From: Eubacterium nodatum ATCC 33099
Lineage (GTDB): Bacteria; Bacillota; Clostridia; Peptostreptococcales; Anaerovoracaceae
DNA length: 64,000 nucleotides
NCBI GenBank assembly: GCA_000510425.1
Contig: AZKM01000025.1
Coordinates: 1-64,000 of the forward strand
Direction of reading: 5' to 3'
Below are positions 1 through 7,286 of this stretch, one piece after another. Below the pieces are notes generated by a model. That model saw only the letters and a program-made list of their open reading frames with translations. It had not been told where the DNA came from and made no database searches. The first letter of the stretch is position 1, and every line of letters begins with the position of its first letter. The translations under genes were made by a program, and so were the position numbers.

Positions 1-31
<31 letters not shown>

Positions 32-77
32 GTGTTATTAACAATATTCATTTATTTTATTTTTTAGGAGGATATCA

Positions 78-476
78 ATGAAGAAAGCAATCGTTATTTT
101 ATTATCTTCACTTCTCGTTGCCAGTTTATTGGTAGGATGTGCAGACAAAAATTCATCGGAATCCAAAGATGAAAAAAAAACGCAACAAACAGAACAAAAA
201 AAGCCTACGGTTAGTAAAAAGTTTAAAAAGTTAATGGATTCTTATGAGGATTTTTTTAATGAATATATAAAGTTCATGAAAAAATATAATGATTCTGATA
301 ATGCCTTGGAAATGATTACAGACTATACCAATTATTTAACCAAGTACACCAAAATGATGAAGAAACTTGAAAATATTGATCAATCTAAGCTATCAGAAGA
401 AGATGCCAAATACTACACTAAAGTAATGGCACGTATAAACAAAAAATTAGCCAGTGTAACTACAGGTAAAAACTAA
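78..476 (+). CDS. small lipoprotein, helical secreted domain
   Basis: This encodes 132 residues. It begins with a signal peptide (MKKAIVILLSSLLVASLL) that ends in a lipobox, VGC, so the protein is probably lipidated on the cysteine near residue 21 and anchored outside the membrane. A charged Ser/Lys/Glu/Gln-rich linker (about 25-45) follows, then an amphipathic helical region (about 47-130) rich in Lys, Tyr and Met. This resembles the small DUF6591-type lipoprotein domains of Clostridia, but that is recalled similarity only. An AGGAGG site lies 7 bases before the ATG. A small membrane protein gene starts 24 bases downstream and shares the terminator at 789-830, so the two are probably cotranscribed. 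The molecular role is unknown. Confidence 0.8.
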   Translation: MKKAIVILLSSLLVASLLVGCADKNSSESKDEKKTQQTEQKKPTVSKKFKKLMDSYEDFFNEYIKFMKKYNDSDNALEMITDYTNYLTKYTKMMKKLENIDQSKLSEEDAKYYTKVMARINKKLASVTTGKN

Positions 477-500
477 TTAAAGAAAGGATAAAGGAATATA

Positions 501-773
501 ATGGGAGTTGCATCATTAGTATTAGGAATTGTATCTATTTTGTGCGGAGTGTTTTCTGCTGGAGTTTTTGGTTGGGTTGGAGCCATCATCGGAGCTATAG
601 GAACTATTCTAGGTGCTTTAGGTAGAAAAAACCCTGAGACCAAATCAATTGGAACAGCCGGACTTGTTTGTTCAATCATAGGATTAGTGCTAGGCATCAT
701 TCTATATGCTGCTTGTGTGGCTTGTGCAAGCGGTACAGCTACATCATTGAATTCAGTATTAGGTGGAAATTAA
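501..773 (+). CDS. small hydrophobic membrane protein (DUF4190-like)
   Basis: This encodes 90 residues with two long Gly/Ala/Ile-rich hydrophobic segments (about 2-38 and 50-78) separated by a short basic loop (GRKNPETKS). The arrangement matches the two-helix DUF4190-type integral membrane proteins common in Firmicutes. The segments repeat the pattern G-L-V-x-G-I, which gives the protein an internal pseudo-symmetry. The start is the ATG after AAGAAAGGATAAAGGAATATA. It follows the lipoprotein gene closely and ends before an intrinsic terminator. No enzymatic motif is visible and the function is unknown. Confidence 0.75.
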   Translation: MGVASLVLGIVSILCGVFSAGVFGWVGAIIGAIGTILGALGRKNPETKSIGTAGLVCSIIGLVLGIILYAACVACASGTATSLNSVLGGN

Positions 774-788
774 CTCAAACCTAGTCAA

Positions 789-830
789 GCATTGAGGTGA
801 CCTTTTTATCACTTCAATGCCTTTTTATTT
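789..830 (+). terminator. intrinsic terminator after the lipoprotein/membrane protein pair
   Basis: A 12-base stem (GCATTGAGGTGA with TCACTTCAATGC, one G-U pair) and an 8-base loop are followed by CTTTTTATTT. It lies 15 bases after the membrane protein stop codon and 14 bases before the Lgt-family gene. Confidence 0.9.
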
Positions 831-843
831 GGAGTAAAAATTT

Positions 844-1611
844 ATGTTGCCTTATATAAATATCTTAGAATATAATATCCCAATGTACGGAATTCTGATT
901 GCAGCCGGAATTCTAATCGCAAATATAGCAGTTTTTCTCATGATCAAAAAAAATAATGACTGCATGGATGACATGATTATTTTAGAAGGATATGGACTTA
1001 TCGGAGGATTTGTAGGAGCAAAATTAATGTACCTGCTAATACTCTTAAATCACATCAGCCTTTCTACTCTCTTTCAGGGAAAAAATATTTTTTTAGTCAT
1101 AAATGGAGGTTTTGTATTCTACGGCGGATTAATTTTAGGAATTCCAGTGGCAGTTTTAGGTGGTAAAATTCATCATATACCCAGCACTGATTATTTGAAA
1201 AAATATATTTTTGCAGTCCCCTTAGTTCATGCTTTTGGAAGGATTGGATGTTTTTGTGCGGGATGCTGTTACGGTATGCCTTACTCAGGAATTGGTGCTG
1301 TAAATTTCCCTTCCAATTCATTTGCACCTCACGATACTTTACTGTTTCCAATACAATTGCTGGAATCAAGTCTTTTATTTCTACTCGCTTCAACGCTTTA
1401 TGTTTTTAGCCAAAGAAATAAATTTTCCTACAATCCGGAGCTTTATTTTTTCTTATATGGTCTAATTCGCATTATAACAGAATTGTTTCGATTTGACTCT
1501 ATAAGGGGTATATACAAAGGACTCTCCACCTCACAATATATAAGTTTGTTCCTCATTTTAATTTCTTTTTTAAGTGTCCTATTAAGAAAACTAAATCATA
1601 GCCACCCGTAA
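844..1611 (+). CDS. divergent Lgt-family (prolipoprotein diacylglyceryl transferase-like) membrane protein
   Basis: This encodes 255 residues with about seven hydrophobic segments. Lgt-family landmarks appear in order: NIPMYGILIAAG near the N-terminus, GGFVFYGGL (about 89-97), HAFGRIGCFCAGCCYG (about 129-144), LFPIQLLES (about 167-175), and YGLIRIITELFRFD followed by LSTSQYIS at the C-terminal end. Lgt moves diacylglycerol from phosphatidylglycerol to the lipobox cysteine of lipoproteins. Two positions differ from the textbook enzyme: the HGGL histidine is tyrosine (FYGGL), and the GRxGNFxNxE stretch is cysteine-rich (GRIGCFCAGCC). It may therefore be a paralogue with another role. It lies downstream of a lipoprotein gene but is separated from it by a terminator. 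Confidence 0.75.
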   Translation: MLPYINILEYNIPMYGILIAAGILIANIAVFLMIKKNNDCMDDMIILEGYGLIGGFVGAKLMYLLILLNHISLSTLFQGKNIFLVINGGFVFYGGLILGIPVAVLGGKIHHIPSTDYLKKYIFAVPLVHAFGRIGCFCAGCCYGMPYSGIGAVNFPSNSFAPHDTLLFPIQLLESSLLFLLASTLYVFSQRNKFSYNPELYFFLYGLIRIITELFRFDSIRGIYKGLSTSQYISLFLILISFLSVLLRKLNHSHP

Positions 1612-1685
1612 AATAGGTGTTCTGCTCTTTTACTGTAAGTCATTATGATTGGCAATGTCTCAAAGCACTTTATTTCATTCTTGGA

Positions 1686-2414
1686 TCAATACCGATTCAT
1701 TTTGAAAAGTTTATCCAATTTCTTTAAGTTTATTTTGCACTTGTACGTATCGTCCATATAACTTATGTGATTTTTATCTAATATTATTACATCTTCCAAA
1801 ACTTTTCCTTTTTTATTTTTCGCCCTTATTCTATATATCCAGCCTTTGCCTGCAATATTTTTTGTCTGCACAATCTTTGCATGTGAAAATATTTTTTTCA
1901 ACTTTTTTATTTTATTTTTATTTTTTATATTTTTATATTTCCCTTGAAATTGAATATTCACGGATCTAATTTTCTTAGATGAAAATATCGGTGTTTTATT
2001 TCCGTTCTTAAAATAATATCTGAATTTTTTTAAATTAAGTTTAGCAACTTTATATGTTTTTCCGCTAATGCTTATATGTTTTGCATCAACTATAATAATT
2101 TTCGAAATTACCTTGCCATTTTTCGATTTACCTCTTATGGTATATATCCAGCCTTTACCTGCATCTTTTTTGGGAGTGCGAATATAGTATTTACTATTAA
2201 AAAGCTTCTTTAAACTTTCGACACGATATTTATTACTTATTTTCTTTTCTTTATCATGAAATTGAACAGTAATTTTTTTAACTTCATCTGATTGCATTTT
2301 TTTAACAGACGAAATAGCCTCAGCGTTATCATCACTATTTGAAGTAGCAAAAGCAGCTACAGTCGGAATAATCAAAACAATCGTCATTATAATCATTAAA
2401 AGTATTCTTTTCAT
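1686..2414 (-). CDS. secreted protein with two tandem copies of a ~90-residue domain
   Basis: This encodes 242 residues. The N-terminus is a cleavable-looking signal peptide (MKRILLMIIMTIVLIIP...AFA). The mature part is two homologous units, about residues 43-135 and 147-238. Each carries the same landmarks in order: a V-K/N-I-x-F-x-x-K strand, an L-K-K-L/I-F helix, K-x-x-A-G-K-G-W-I-Y-x-I-R, K-G-K-V, a V/I-I-I-x-D-x-x-H-I-S strand and a final N-L-K-K. The protein is very Lys-rich and lacks Cys in the first repeat. There is no anchor motif, so it is probably secreted or wall-associated by charge. I do not recognise the domain. It is transcribed convergently with the Lgt-family gene. Confidence 0.75.
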   Translation of the reverse strand: MKRILLMIIMTIVLIIPTVAAFATSNSDDNAEAISSVKKMQSDEVKKITVQFHDKEKKISNKYRVESLKKLFNSKYYIRTPKKDAGKGWIYTIRGKSKNGKVISKIIIVDAKHISISGKTYKVAKLNLKKFRYYFKNGNKTPIFSSKKIRSVNIQFQGKYKNIKNKNKIKKLKKIFSHAKIVQTKNIAGKGWIYRIRAKNKKGKVLEDVIILDKNHISYMDDTYKCKINLKKLDKLFKMNRY

Positions 2415-2576
2415 AAAAATGTCCTTTCTGCAATGTTTTATATTATTTTACCTTTAGAAACATTGATATCTACTGCATTCATAAAATTTTATTACTCTCA
2501 TGGAGATTCCTTTCAACTGTTGATATTACGATAAAGAATCAACTTATATTGTAAATTAATCATAAGACTTGATCTC

Positions 2577-3302
2577 TTATTCTTCTATCATTACCTCTCT
2601 ATTTTCTTTCGTCAAAATCGTTTTAACAAGTGCTTTTGCTCCAAGATATTTTACTGCGTTTTCCTCCATTAAATCCAAGGCTTCAACTAAATCTCCGTGC
2701 CTGCCGGGGTCAACGCTCTCTATAATCATAAAAGCATTTTTTGTATTACCGGTTAACATGGTACGCTTTCCGTCCCTCCAGTTCCAGCATCTGCAAACTG
2801 CTCCAATATCATCAAGATAGCATAGTTCCCCGGGAAGTGTTGGATTGTTTTCTTCATCACCCAGTGCCATAAATTCGTCTCCACCCTCTTCTGAAACAGT
2901 CAATCTGAGATTTCCGGCAAAATTATCAATATCCTCTCCTCCAATAGGAAGTCCATAGGTTAAGGAAATTGCATTATAAACATCCACAAGAGGATTTATT
3001 CCACCTACATAATTTCCCTTATCTATCCTTGCAAGAAGTGCCTCAATAGATGCTCTATTTCCTTTTTTCTTTTTAAACTTCTGGAAAGCATCTCTCCAAA
3101 CTTTGATTACTTCATTTTTTGAAAGAGGGGTCGCCGTAATCCATTTCCCTGCTTCCTGATTTGCCTTTGCCAGGTCATCTCGTATAATCTCATTATCTTC
3201 ATATACACTATCACTGTTATCAACATCATTCAGCACCACCACACCAATTTCCGCATCAGGAAAAAGGCTCCAAAAGGATTCCTCTGTAATAAACTTTTTC
3301 AT
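2577..3302 (-). CDS. B3/B4 tRNA-binding domain protein (PheT-like editing domain, stand-alone)
   Basis: This encodes 241 residues. The ATG at 3302 is chosen because GGGAGGAAATT sits just before it; a GTG five codons upstream would swallow that ribosome site. The body matches the free-standing B3/B4 domain proteins related to the editing region of phenylalanyl-tRNA synthetase beta: a basic helix (WRDAFQKFKKKKGNRASIEALL), G-x-x-P-L-V-D-V-Y-N-A-I-S-L, P-I-G-G-E-D-I-D, and C-R-C-W-N-W-R-D followed by T-x-x-T-K-N-A. Such proteins are assumed to bind or clear amino acids or tRNA, but this is unproved. It starts 74 bases after the P-type ATPase on the same strand and may be read through from that operon. 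Confidence 0.8.
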   Translation of the reverse strand: MKKFITEESFWSLFPDAEIGVVVLNDVDNSDSVYEDNEIIRDDLAKANQEAGKWITATPLSKNEVIKVWRDAFQKFKKKKGNRASIEALLARIDKGNYVGGINPLVDVYNAISLTYGLPIGGEDIDNFAGNLRLTVSEEGGDEFMALGDEENNPTLPGELCYLDDIGAVCRCWNWRDGKRTMLTGNTKNAFMIIESVDPGRHGDLVEALDLMEENAVKYLGAKALVKTILTKENREVMIEE

Positions 3303-3375
3303 AATTTCCTCCCACACTACATGTTCACAATGTTCATTTTTTTGATACTATCACGGCTTCCTTAAATAGTCAATC

Positions 3376-5244
3376 TCACTTGTATCTCAACATTCTCATT
3401 GAGTTCAAAATGCACAGCGTTGCAACTCCCACATCTGCAAAAACCGCTGCCCACATATTCGCTATTCCAAAGGCACCCAAACCGAGAACCAAGAATTTTA
3501 CCGTTAAGGCAAAGACAATATTTGTTTTTACTATCGTCATAGTCTTTCTGGAAATTTTAATTATTTTTCCAATCTTATTTAAATCATCATCCATGATTAC
3601 GACATCTGCCGCTTCAATGGCTGCATCAGATCCCATGCTTCCCATTGCAAAGCCCACATCTGCACGGGCAAGTACCGGAGCATCGTTTATCCCGTCTCCC
3701 ACAAATCCCAGAAACCCTTCTTTTTTTGATTTTTCCAAAAGAATTTCTAAAACATCAACCTTGTCTTGAGGCAAAAGTTCACTGTGAACTTCATCTATAT
3801 CCAGGTCTTTTCCAACCTTTTCCGAAACAGTTTTTTTATCCCCTGTAAGCATTACACAGGATTTAACACCCATATTCTTTATATTTCTAATAGCTTCCTT
3901 CACACCACTCTTTACGGTATCAGAAATCAAAATGCTTCCCAAATAAACATTATTTCGGGCGATATATACCACTGTGCCGACACCATTATTTTCTATAACC
4001 TCAATCCCGTTAGCGTCCATAATCTTCTTGTTTCCGAGAATTATATCACCATCATCAGTTTCTGCAATAATACCTGTACCCCCTATATCCTTCGTATTTT
4101 TCACCTGGGATAGATTATCTTTGCATTTGCATGCTTCTTTTATAGAAACCGCTATCGGATGATTGGAGTATCCTTCTGCAAGTGCTGCTGTTTCAAGGAG
4201 TTTCTCTTCTGAAATCTCCACAGGGCGAATCTCACTTACAACAAATTCCCCTTTTGTCAAAGTTCCCGTTTTATCAAAGACCATAGTTGTCAATTCTGAA
4301 AGTGCCTCTATATAGTTACCGCCTTTAACCAGTATACCTGCTTTAGATGAGGCACCAATTCCTCCGAAAAATCCGAGAGGCACTGAAATGACAAGGGCAC
4401 ATGGACAGGAAATAACTAAAAATACGCAAGCACGCTGAAGCCAATCTGTGAAAGCGCCCCCAAAGAAAAGCGGCGGAACAAAGGCAAGAACCACTGCACC
4501 TATAGTTACAATCGGAGTGTACACCTTTGCAAATTTTGTGATAAAATTTTCTACCTTGGCTTTTTTTCCGGTGGCATTTTCGACAAGTTCAAGAATCCTT
4601 GATACGGTGGAATCGTCAAATTCCTTAGTGGTTTTTACTCTAAGAAGTCCGCTTCCATTGACACATCCACTTATAACCTCGTCTCCCTCCGCAGCTCTTT
4701 TAGGTATTGGTTCCCCTGTAAGTGCTGAAGTATCCACCATTGACTCACCATCTACAACTATACCGTCCAAAGGAATTTTTTCTCCGGGTTTAACCACGAT
4801 TATACTTCCTACAACCACATCATCAGGATCCACCATTTCTACAGAAGATTCTCTTTCTAAATTGGCATATTCAGGACAAATTTCCATAAGCTCCTTAATT
4901 GATGCTCTGCTTCTGCCGACTGCGTAATCCTGAAAAAGTTCTCCCAGTTGATAAAATAACATCACCGCCAAAGCTTCAGAAAACTCCTGCACCCCAAAGG
5001 CTCCAAATGTGGCAATCATCATAAGAAAATTTTCATCGAAAACCTGTCCCCTGGCTATATTCCTAAAAGCCTTTATAAGCACATCATATGCCACCAGAAA
5101 ATACGGCGGAAGATATAAAGCATATCCTATCCAAATATTCGCGTCAAAGGAAACTGCAAATAGGGTTCGCCTGATGATTTCAACACCTGCAAATAATATG
5201 GCACAAACTATAAATCTAACTAATTTCCTCTTATTCTTATTCAT
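3376..5244 (-). CDS. cadA: heavy-metal P1B-type ATPase, Zn/Cd/Pb class
   Basis: This encodes 622 residues and is an ATP-driven exporter of divalent metals across the cytoplasmic membrane. Visible motifs: the TGEP actuator loop (GEPIPKR), the membrane metal site SCPCALVIS, the phosphorylation site DKTGTLTKG, the NHPIA motif of the P1B nucleotide domain, and GDGINDAPVLA. The last membrane segment carries ADVG...LNSMR, the pattern of the Zn/Cd/Pb (P1B-2) class rather than the copper class. There is no N-terminal HMA domain; a free HMA protein is encoded 58 bases upstream instead. It belongs to an operon headed by an ArsR-type repressor. The ribosome site is weak (AGGATTAGAATGAG). Specificity for Zn against Cd or Pb cannot be decided. 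Confidence 0.92.
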   Translation of the reverse strand: MNKNKRKLVRFIVCAILFAGVEIIRRTLFAVSFDANIWIGYALYLPPYFLVAYDVLIKAFRNIARGQVFDENFLMMIATFGAFGVQEFSEALAVMLFYQLGELFQDYAVGRSRASIKELMEICPEYANLERESSVEMVDPDDVVVGSIIVVKPGEKIPLDGIVVDGESMVDTSALTGEPIPKRAAEGDEVISGCVNGSGLLRVKTTKEFDDSTVSRILELVENATGKKAKVENFITKFAKVYTPIVTIGAVVLAFVPPLFFGGAFTDWLQRACVFLVISCPCALVISVPLGFFGGIGASSKAGILVKGGNYIEALSELTTMVFDKTGTLTKGEFVVSEIRPVEISEEKLLETAALAEGYSNHPIAVSIKEACKCKDNLSQVKNTKDIGGTGIIAETDDGDIILGNKKIMDANGIEVIENNGVGTVVYIARNNVYLGSILISDTVKSGVKEAIRNIKNMGVKSCVMLTGDKKTVSEKVGKDLDIDEVHSELLPQDKVDVLEILLEKSKKEGFLGFVGDGINDAPVLARADVGFAMGSMGSDAAIEAADVVIMDDDLNKIGKIIKISRKTMTIVKTNIVFALTVKFLVLGLGAFGIANMWAAVFADVGVATLCILNSMRMLRYK

Positions 5245-5302
5245 CTCATTCTAATCCTACTATTTCGAGAAAACTCCTGTCATAATTAAACTCTTCTTTT
5301 GA

Positions 5303-5521
5303 TTATCTTACGATTCTGATTCCCGGCTCCAGCCTGTCACAGATTCTCTCTGCTTCCTCTAAAATTTTGTCAAAGCTATTCTCCTCCGCTTCTATGGTCA
5401 ACTTCTGCATTATGAAATTCATGTTTGCATCTGTAACCCCCGGAATGTTTTTAATTTCAGCTTCCATCTTTGCAGCACAGTTTGCACACTGAAGTTCATC
5501 CATTTTAAATTTCTTTTTCAT
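5303..5521 (-). CDS. HMA-domain metal-binding protein (metallochaperone-like)
   Basis: This encodes 72 residues forming a single heavy-metal-associated domain. The metal loop is L-Q-C-A-N-C-A-A-K-M, the usual CxxC. The rest follows the beta-alpha-beta-beta-alpha-beta order: IKNIPGV-DANMNF, QKLTIEAE, and a C-terminal helix with extra acidic residues. It probably hands metal to, or acts in place of, the missing N-terminal domain of the ATPase encoded next. The ATG at 5521 is preferred because GGAGG lies 8 bases upstream; an upstream GTG start would overlap that site. It lies between the ArsR-type repressor and the ATPase. Confidence 0.88.
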   Translation of the reverse strand: MKKKFKMDELQCANCAAKMEAEIKNIPGVTDANMNFIMQKLTIEAEENSFDKILEEAERICDRLEPGIRIVR

Positions 5522-5636
5522 TTTGCTTACCTCCACATTTTACATACATTATTTTAGCTCAATATTTTTCAATCAGCACTGCATGTCCGGCAAGTTTTGA
5601 GAGCCTGTATTACTGATTGATTAAAAGCAAATCTAC

Positions 5637-6005
5637 TTATTCAAGAACATGCTCCATTCCGTTATTTATAATTGTTTCCACATGTTTATCTGCAATTGAA
5701 TAGTATACTTCCTTGCCACTTCTTCTATTCTTAACCAGGTTGGTCTGTTTAAGCACTCTGAGTTGATGGGAAACTGCAGACTTTGACATTCCCAAAAGTA
5801 CCGATATATCACAGACACACATTTCTTCCTGTAGAAGTGCACAGAGAATTTTCAATCTGGTTGAATCACTGAAAACCTTGAATGCATCTGCCAAATCCAT
5901 CAAAGTATCTTCCTTAGGCATATTCCCTCGAACTTTTTCAATCACCCCATCATGAATGATATTACAATCACAACGATATGTATCGTCATTACCCTTAGTT
6001 GTCAT
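5637..6005 (-). CDS. ArsR/SmtB-family metal-responsive repressor (CadC-like)
   Basis: This encodes 122 residues. The winged helix is clear: L-A-D-A-F-K-V-F-S-D-S-T-R-L-K-I-L-C-A-L, then M-C-V-C-D-I-S, and the recognition helix SKSAVSHQLRVLKQTNLV, with the wing R-R-S-G-K-E-V-Y-Y-S. The MCVCDIS cysteines and the N-terminal CDC match the alpha3N metal site of CadC-type sensors for soft metals such as Cd and Pb. Metal binding would release it from DNA. The start at 6005 follows GGAGGTAGC; an upstream ATT reading is not credible. A perfect inverted repeat sits at its own promoter (6060-6081). It controls the HMA protein and the ATPase downstream, as in other metal-efflux operons. Confidence 0.9.
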   Translation of the reverse strand: MTTKGNDDTYRCDCNIIHDGVIEKVRGNMPKEDTLMDLADAFKVFSDSTRLKILCALLQEEMCVCDISVLLGMSKSAVSHQLRVLKQTNLVKNRRSGKEVYYSIADKHVETIINNGMEHVLE

Positions 6006-6059
6006 GCTACCTCCAATCAATGACTTCTATCCATCTACAATGCCATTATAAAAAACAAA

Positions 6060-6081
6060 CAGTTGAACTATTGTTCAACTG
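6060..6081. promoter_or_regulatory. ArsR-family operator, 9-bp inverted repeat
   Basis: CAGTTGAAC and GTTCAACTG flank a 4-base centre, giving TTGAA-N6-TTCAA, the half-site layout bound by SmtB/CadC/CzrA regulators. It lies directly downstream of the repressor promoter (-35 TTGACA at 6107-6112, -10 TAAACT at 6083-6088, minus strand), where bound protein would block RNA polymerase. Confidence 0.85.
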
Positions 6082-6082
6082 T

Positions 6083-6112
6083 AGTTTATGTCTTTTCCAT
6101 TGAATTGTCAAG
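6083..6112 (-). promoter_or_regulatory. promoter of the metal-efflux operon
   Basis: On the minus strand the hexamers are TTGACA (6107-6112) and TAAACT (6083-6088) with an 18-base spacer. The inverted-repeat operator begins at the edge of the -10 element. Read by eye; the transcription start is not mapped. Confidence 0.65.
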
Positions 6113-6115
6113 TTA

Positions 6116-6165
6116 AAAATATTAATCCGAATATTTTTATGTATAAAACTCCGGATTAATATTTT
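6116..6165 (-). terminator. terminator-like 14-bp inverted repeat
   Basis: AAAATATTAATCCG (6116-6129) and CGGATTAATATTTT (6152-6165) are exact reverse complements around a 22-base loop. On the minus strand the stem ends in a T-run, so it would end transcripts of the hypothetical gene at 6252-7103 before they reach the repressor promoter. Confidence 0.65.
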
Positions 6166-6251
6166 CAATCTACTATCAAGCTTTACGGCTGCGGTTAATC
6201 CTCTGAAATTTTCCGCTGAAATTTCTTAATGAATTGAATCTTAATTCAATC

Positions 6252-7103
6252 TTAGTCCACAAATTCTTCAACTTCCGCTTCTTCCTGATCCTCTCCCTCG
6301 TCTATTTCCTCCGCATCTTCCTTCGATGCAATTTTAGCGGCTTTTTTAACTACATCTTCTATTCCTTTTTTCTTTATTTTTTCATAGGGGATGCAATAGA
6401 AATTGAGTGTTTTATTGTCATCTTTTTCTCCACTTGTAGTATCATCTATGATACTCAAATCCATAAATTTAAAACCAAAATTCTTCTTATCAAGGTGTTC
6501 TTTTATTTTCAGCAGAAGTTTACCTATTCCTTTATTTGAAGTCTCTTTATACACAGCAGTTACAACTATATGTCCGTGCTTTTTTCCCATAGAAGAAACA
6601 TCGTACTTCTTGTCGATTACGAGCGAAGATTGCTTTGCGGCATGTTTTTTCATTTCCTTCTCATATGTTTCGAACTTGTCCGTATCCATTATAAAATCTG
6701 CTAAACAGTTCTCAAAATAATAAGATACATTCTTATCATCAGCCAATGCTTTCTGCAGTTTTTCTTGGTATTTACCGTCAAGTCTTACTACCGTATTTTT
6801 TTTATCGGTAATATTATCATAATTCTCTTTGATGAATTTTCCTTTTCTGTCAAAAGACATAGTAAAATATGAATCTTCACTGGAGGAAGATGCGATATCA
6901 ACATCATAGCTATCTTTTTCTTTATTATAAAATACACCTGTAATATAAAAATCTTTTTTCGGGTATTTTTTTGCTATACGCTCTTTAGCTGCATTCTTTG
7001 CCCACATTTCAGATAACGGATTACCATAATTAAACATGATAACAAAGCCTGCAACAGCAAAAATTATTATTGCAAGACATATTGCTATATTTCTTCTAAC
7101 CAT
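6252..7103 (-). CDS. membrane-anchored hypothetical protein with acidic tail
   Basis: This encodes 283 residues. The N-terminal helix (about 5-25, NIAICLAIIIFAVAGFVIMF) is followed by a long extracytoplasmic part. An AAKERIAKKYPKKDFYITGVFYN stretch and the strand-rich D-V-D-I-A-S...Y-F-T-M-S-F-D-R-K-G-K-F pattern resemble YfjL-like proteins of Firmicutes, in which an anchored helix precedes a cystatin-like fold. The last 25 residues are almost all Glu/Asp (EDAEEIDEGEDQEEAEVEE). There is no catalytic motif and no cysteine cluster. The start follows AGGAGAAATGAG. It stands alone between terminator-like sequence and the lysS downstream gap. Function unknown. Confidence 0.7.
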   Translation of the reverse strand: MVRRNIAICLAIIIFAVAGFVIMFNYGNPLSEMWAKNAAKERIAKKYPKKDFYITGVFYNKEKDSYDVDIASSSSEDSYFTMSFDRKGKFIKENYDNITDKKNTVVRLDGKYQEKLQKALADDKNVSYYFENCLADFIMDTDKFETYEKEMKKHAAKQSSLVIDKKYDVSSMGKKHGHIVVTAVYKETSNKGIGKLLLKIKEHLDKKNFGFKFMDLSIIDDTTSGEKDDNKTLNFYCIPYEKIKKKGIEDVVKKAAKIASKEDAEEIDEGEDQEEAEVEEFVD

Positions 7104-7286
7104 CTCATTTCTCCTGCTTTATTTGCATTCAGTTTCAGTCCATGATGTAATGATGTAATCGTTTCAACATCTAAGAAGTCTCTTTCCTTAATGTTATTGC
7201 CACGCTTTCACCGATTTCCAAATCACCTGATGTCTACATGGCGAAAATCACTGTTTTTAATTTTTCAACAAACAAACTGTATATCT

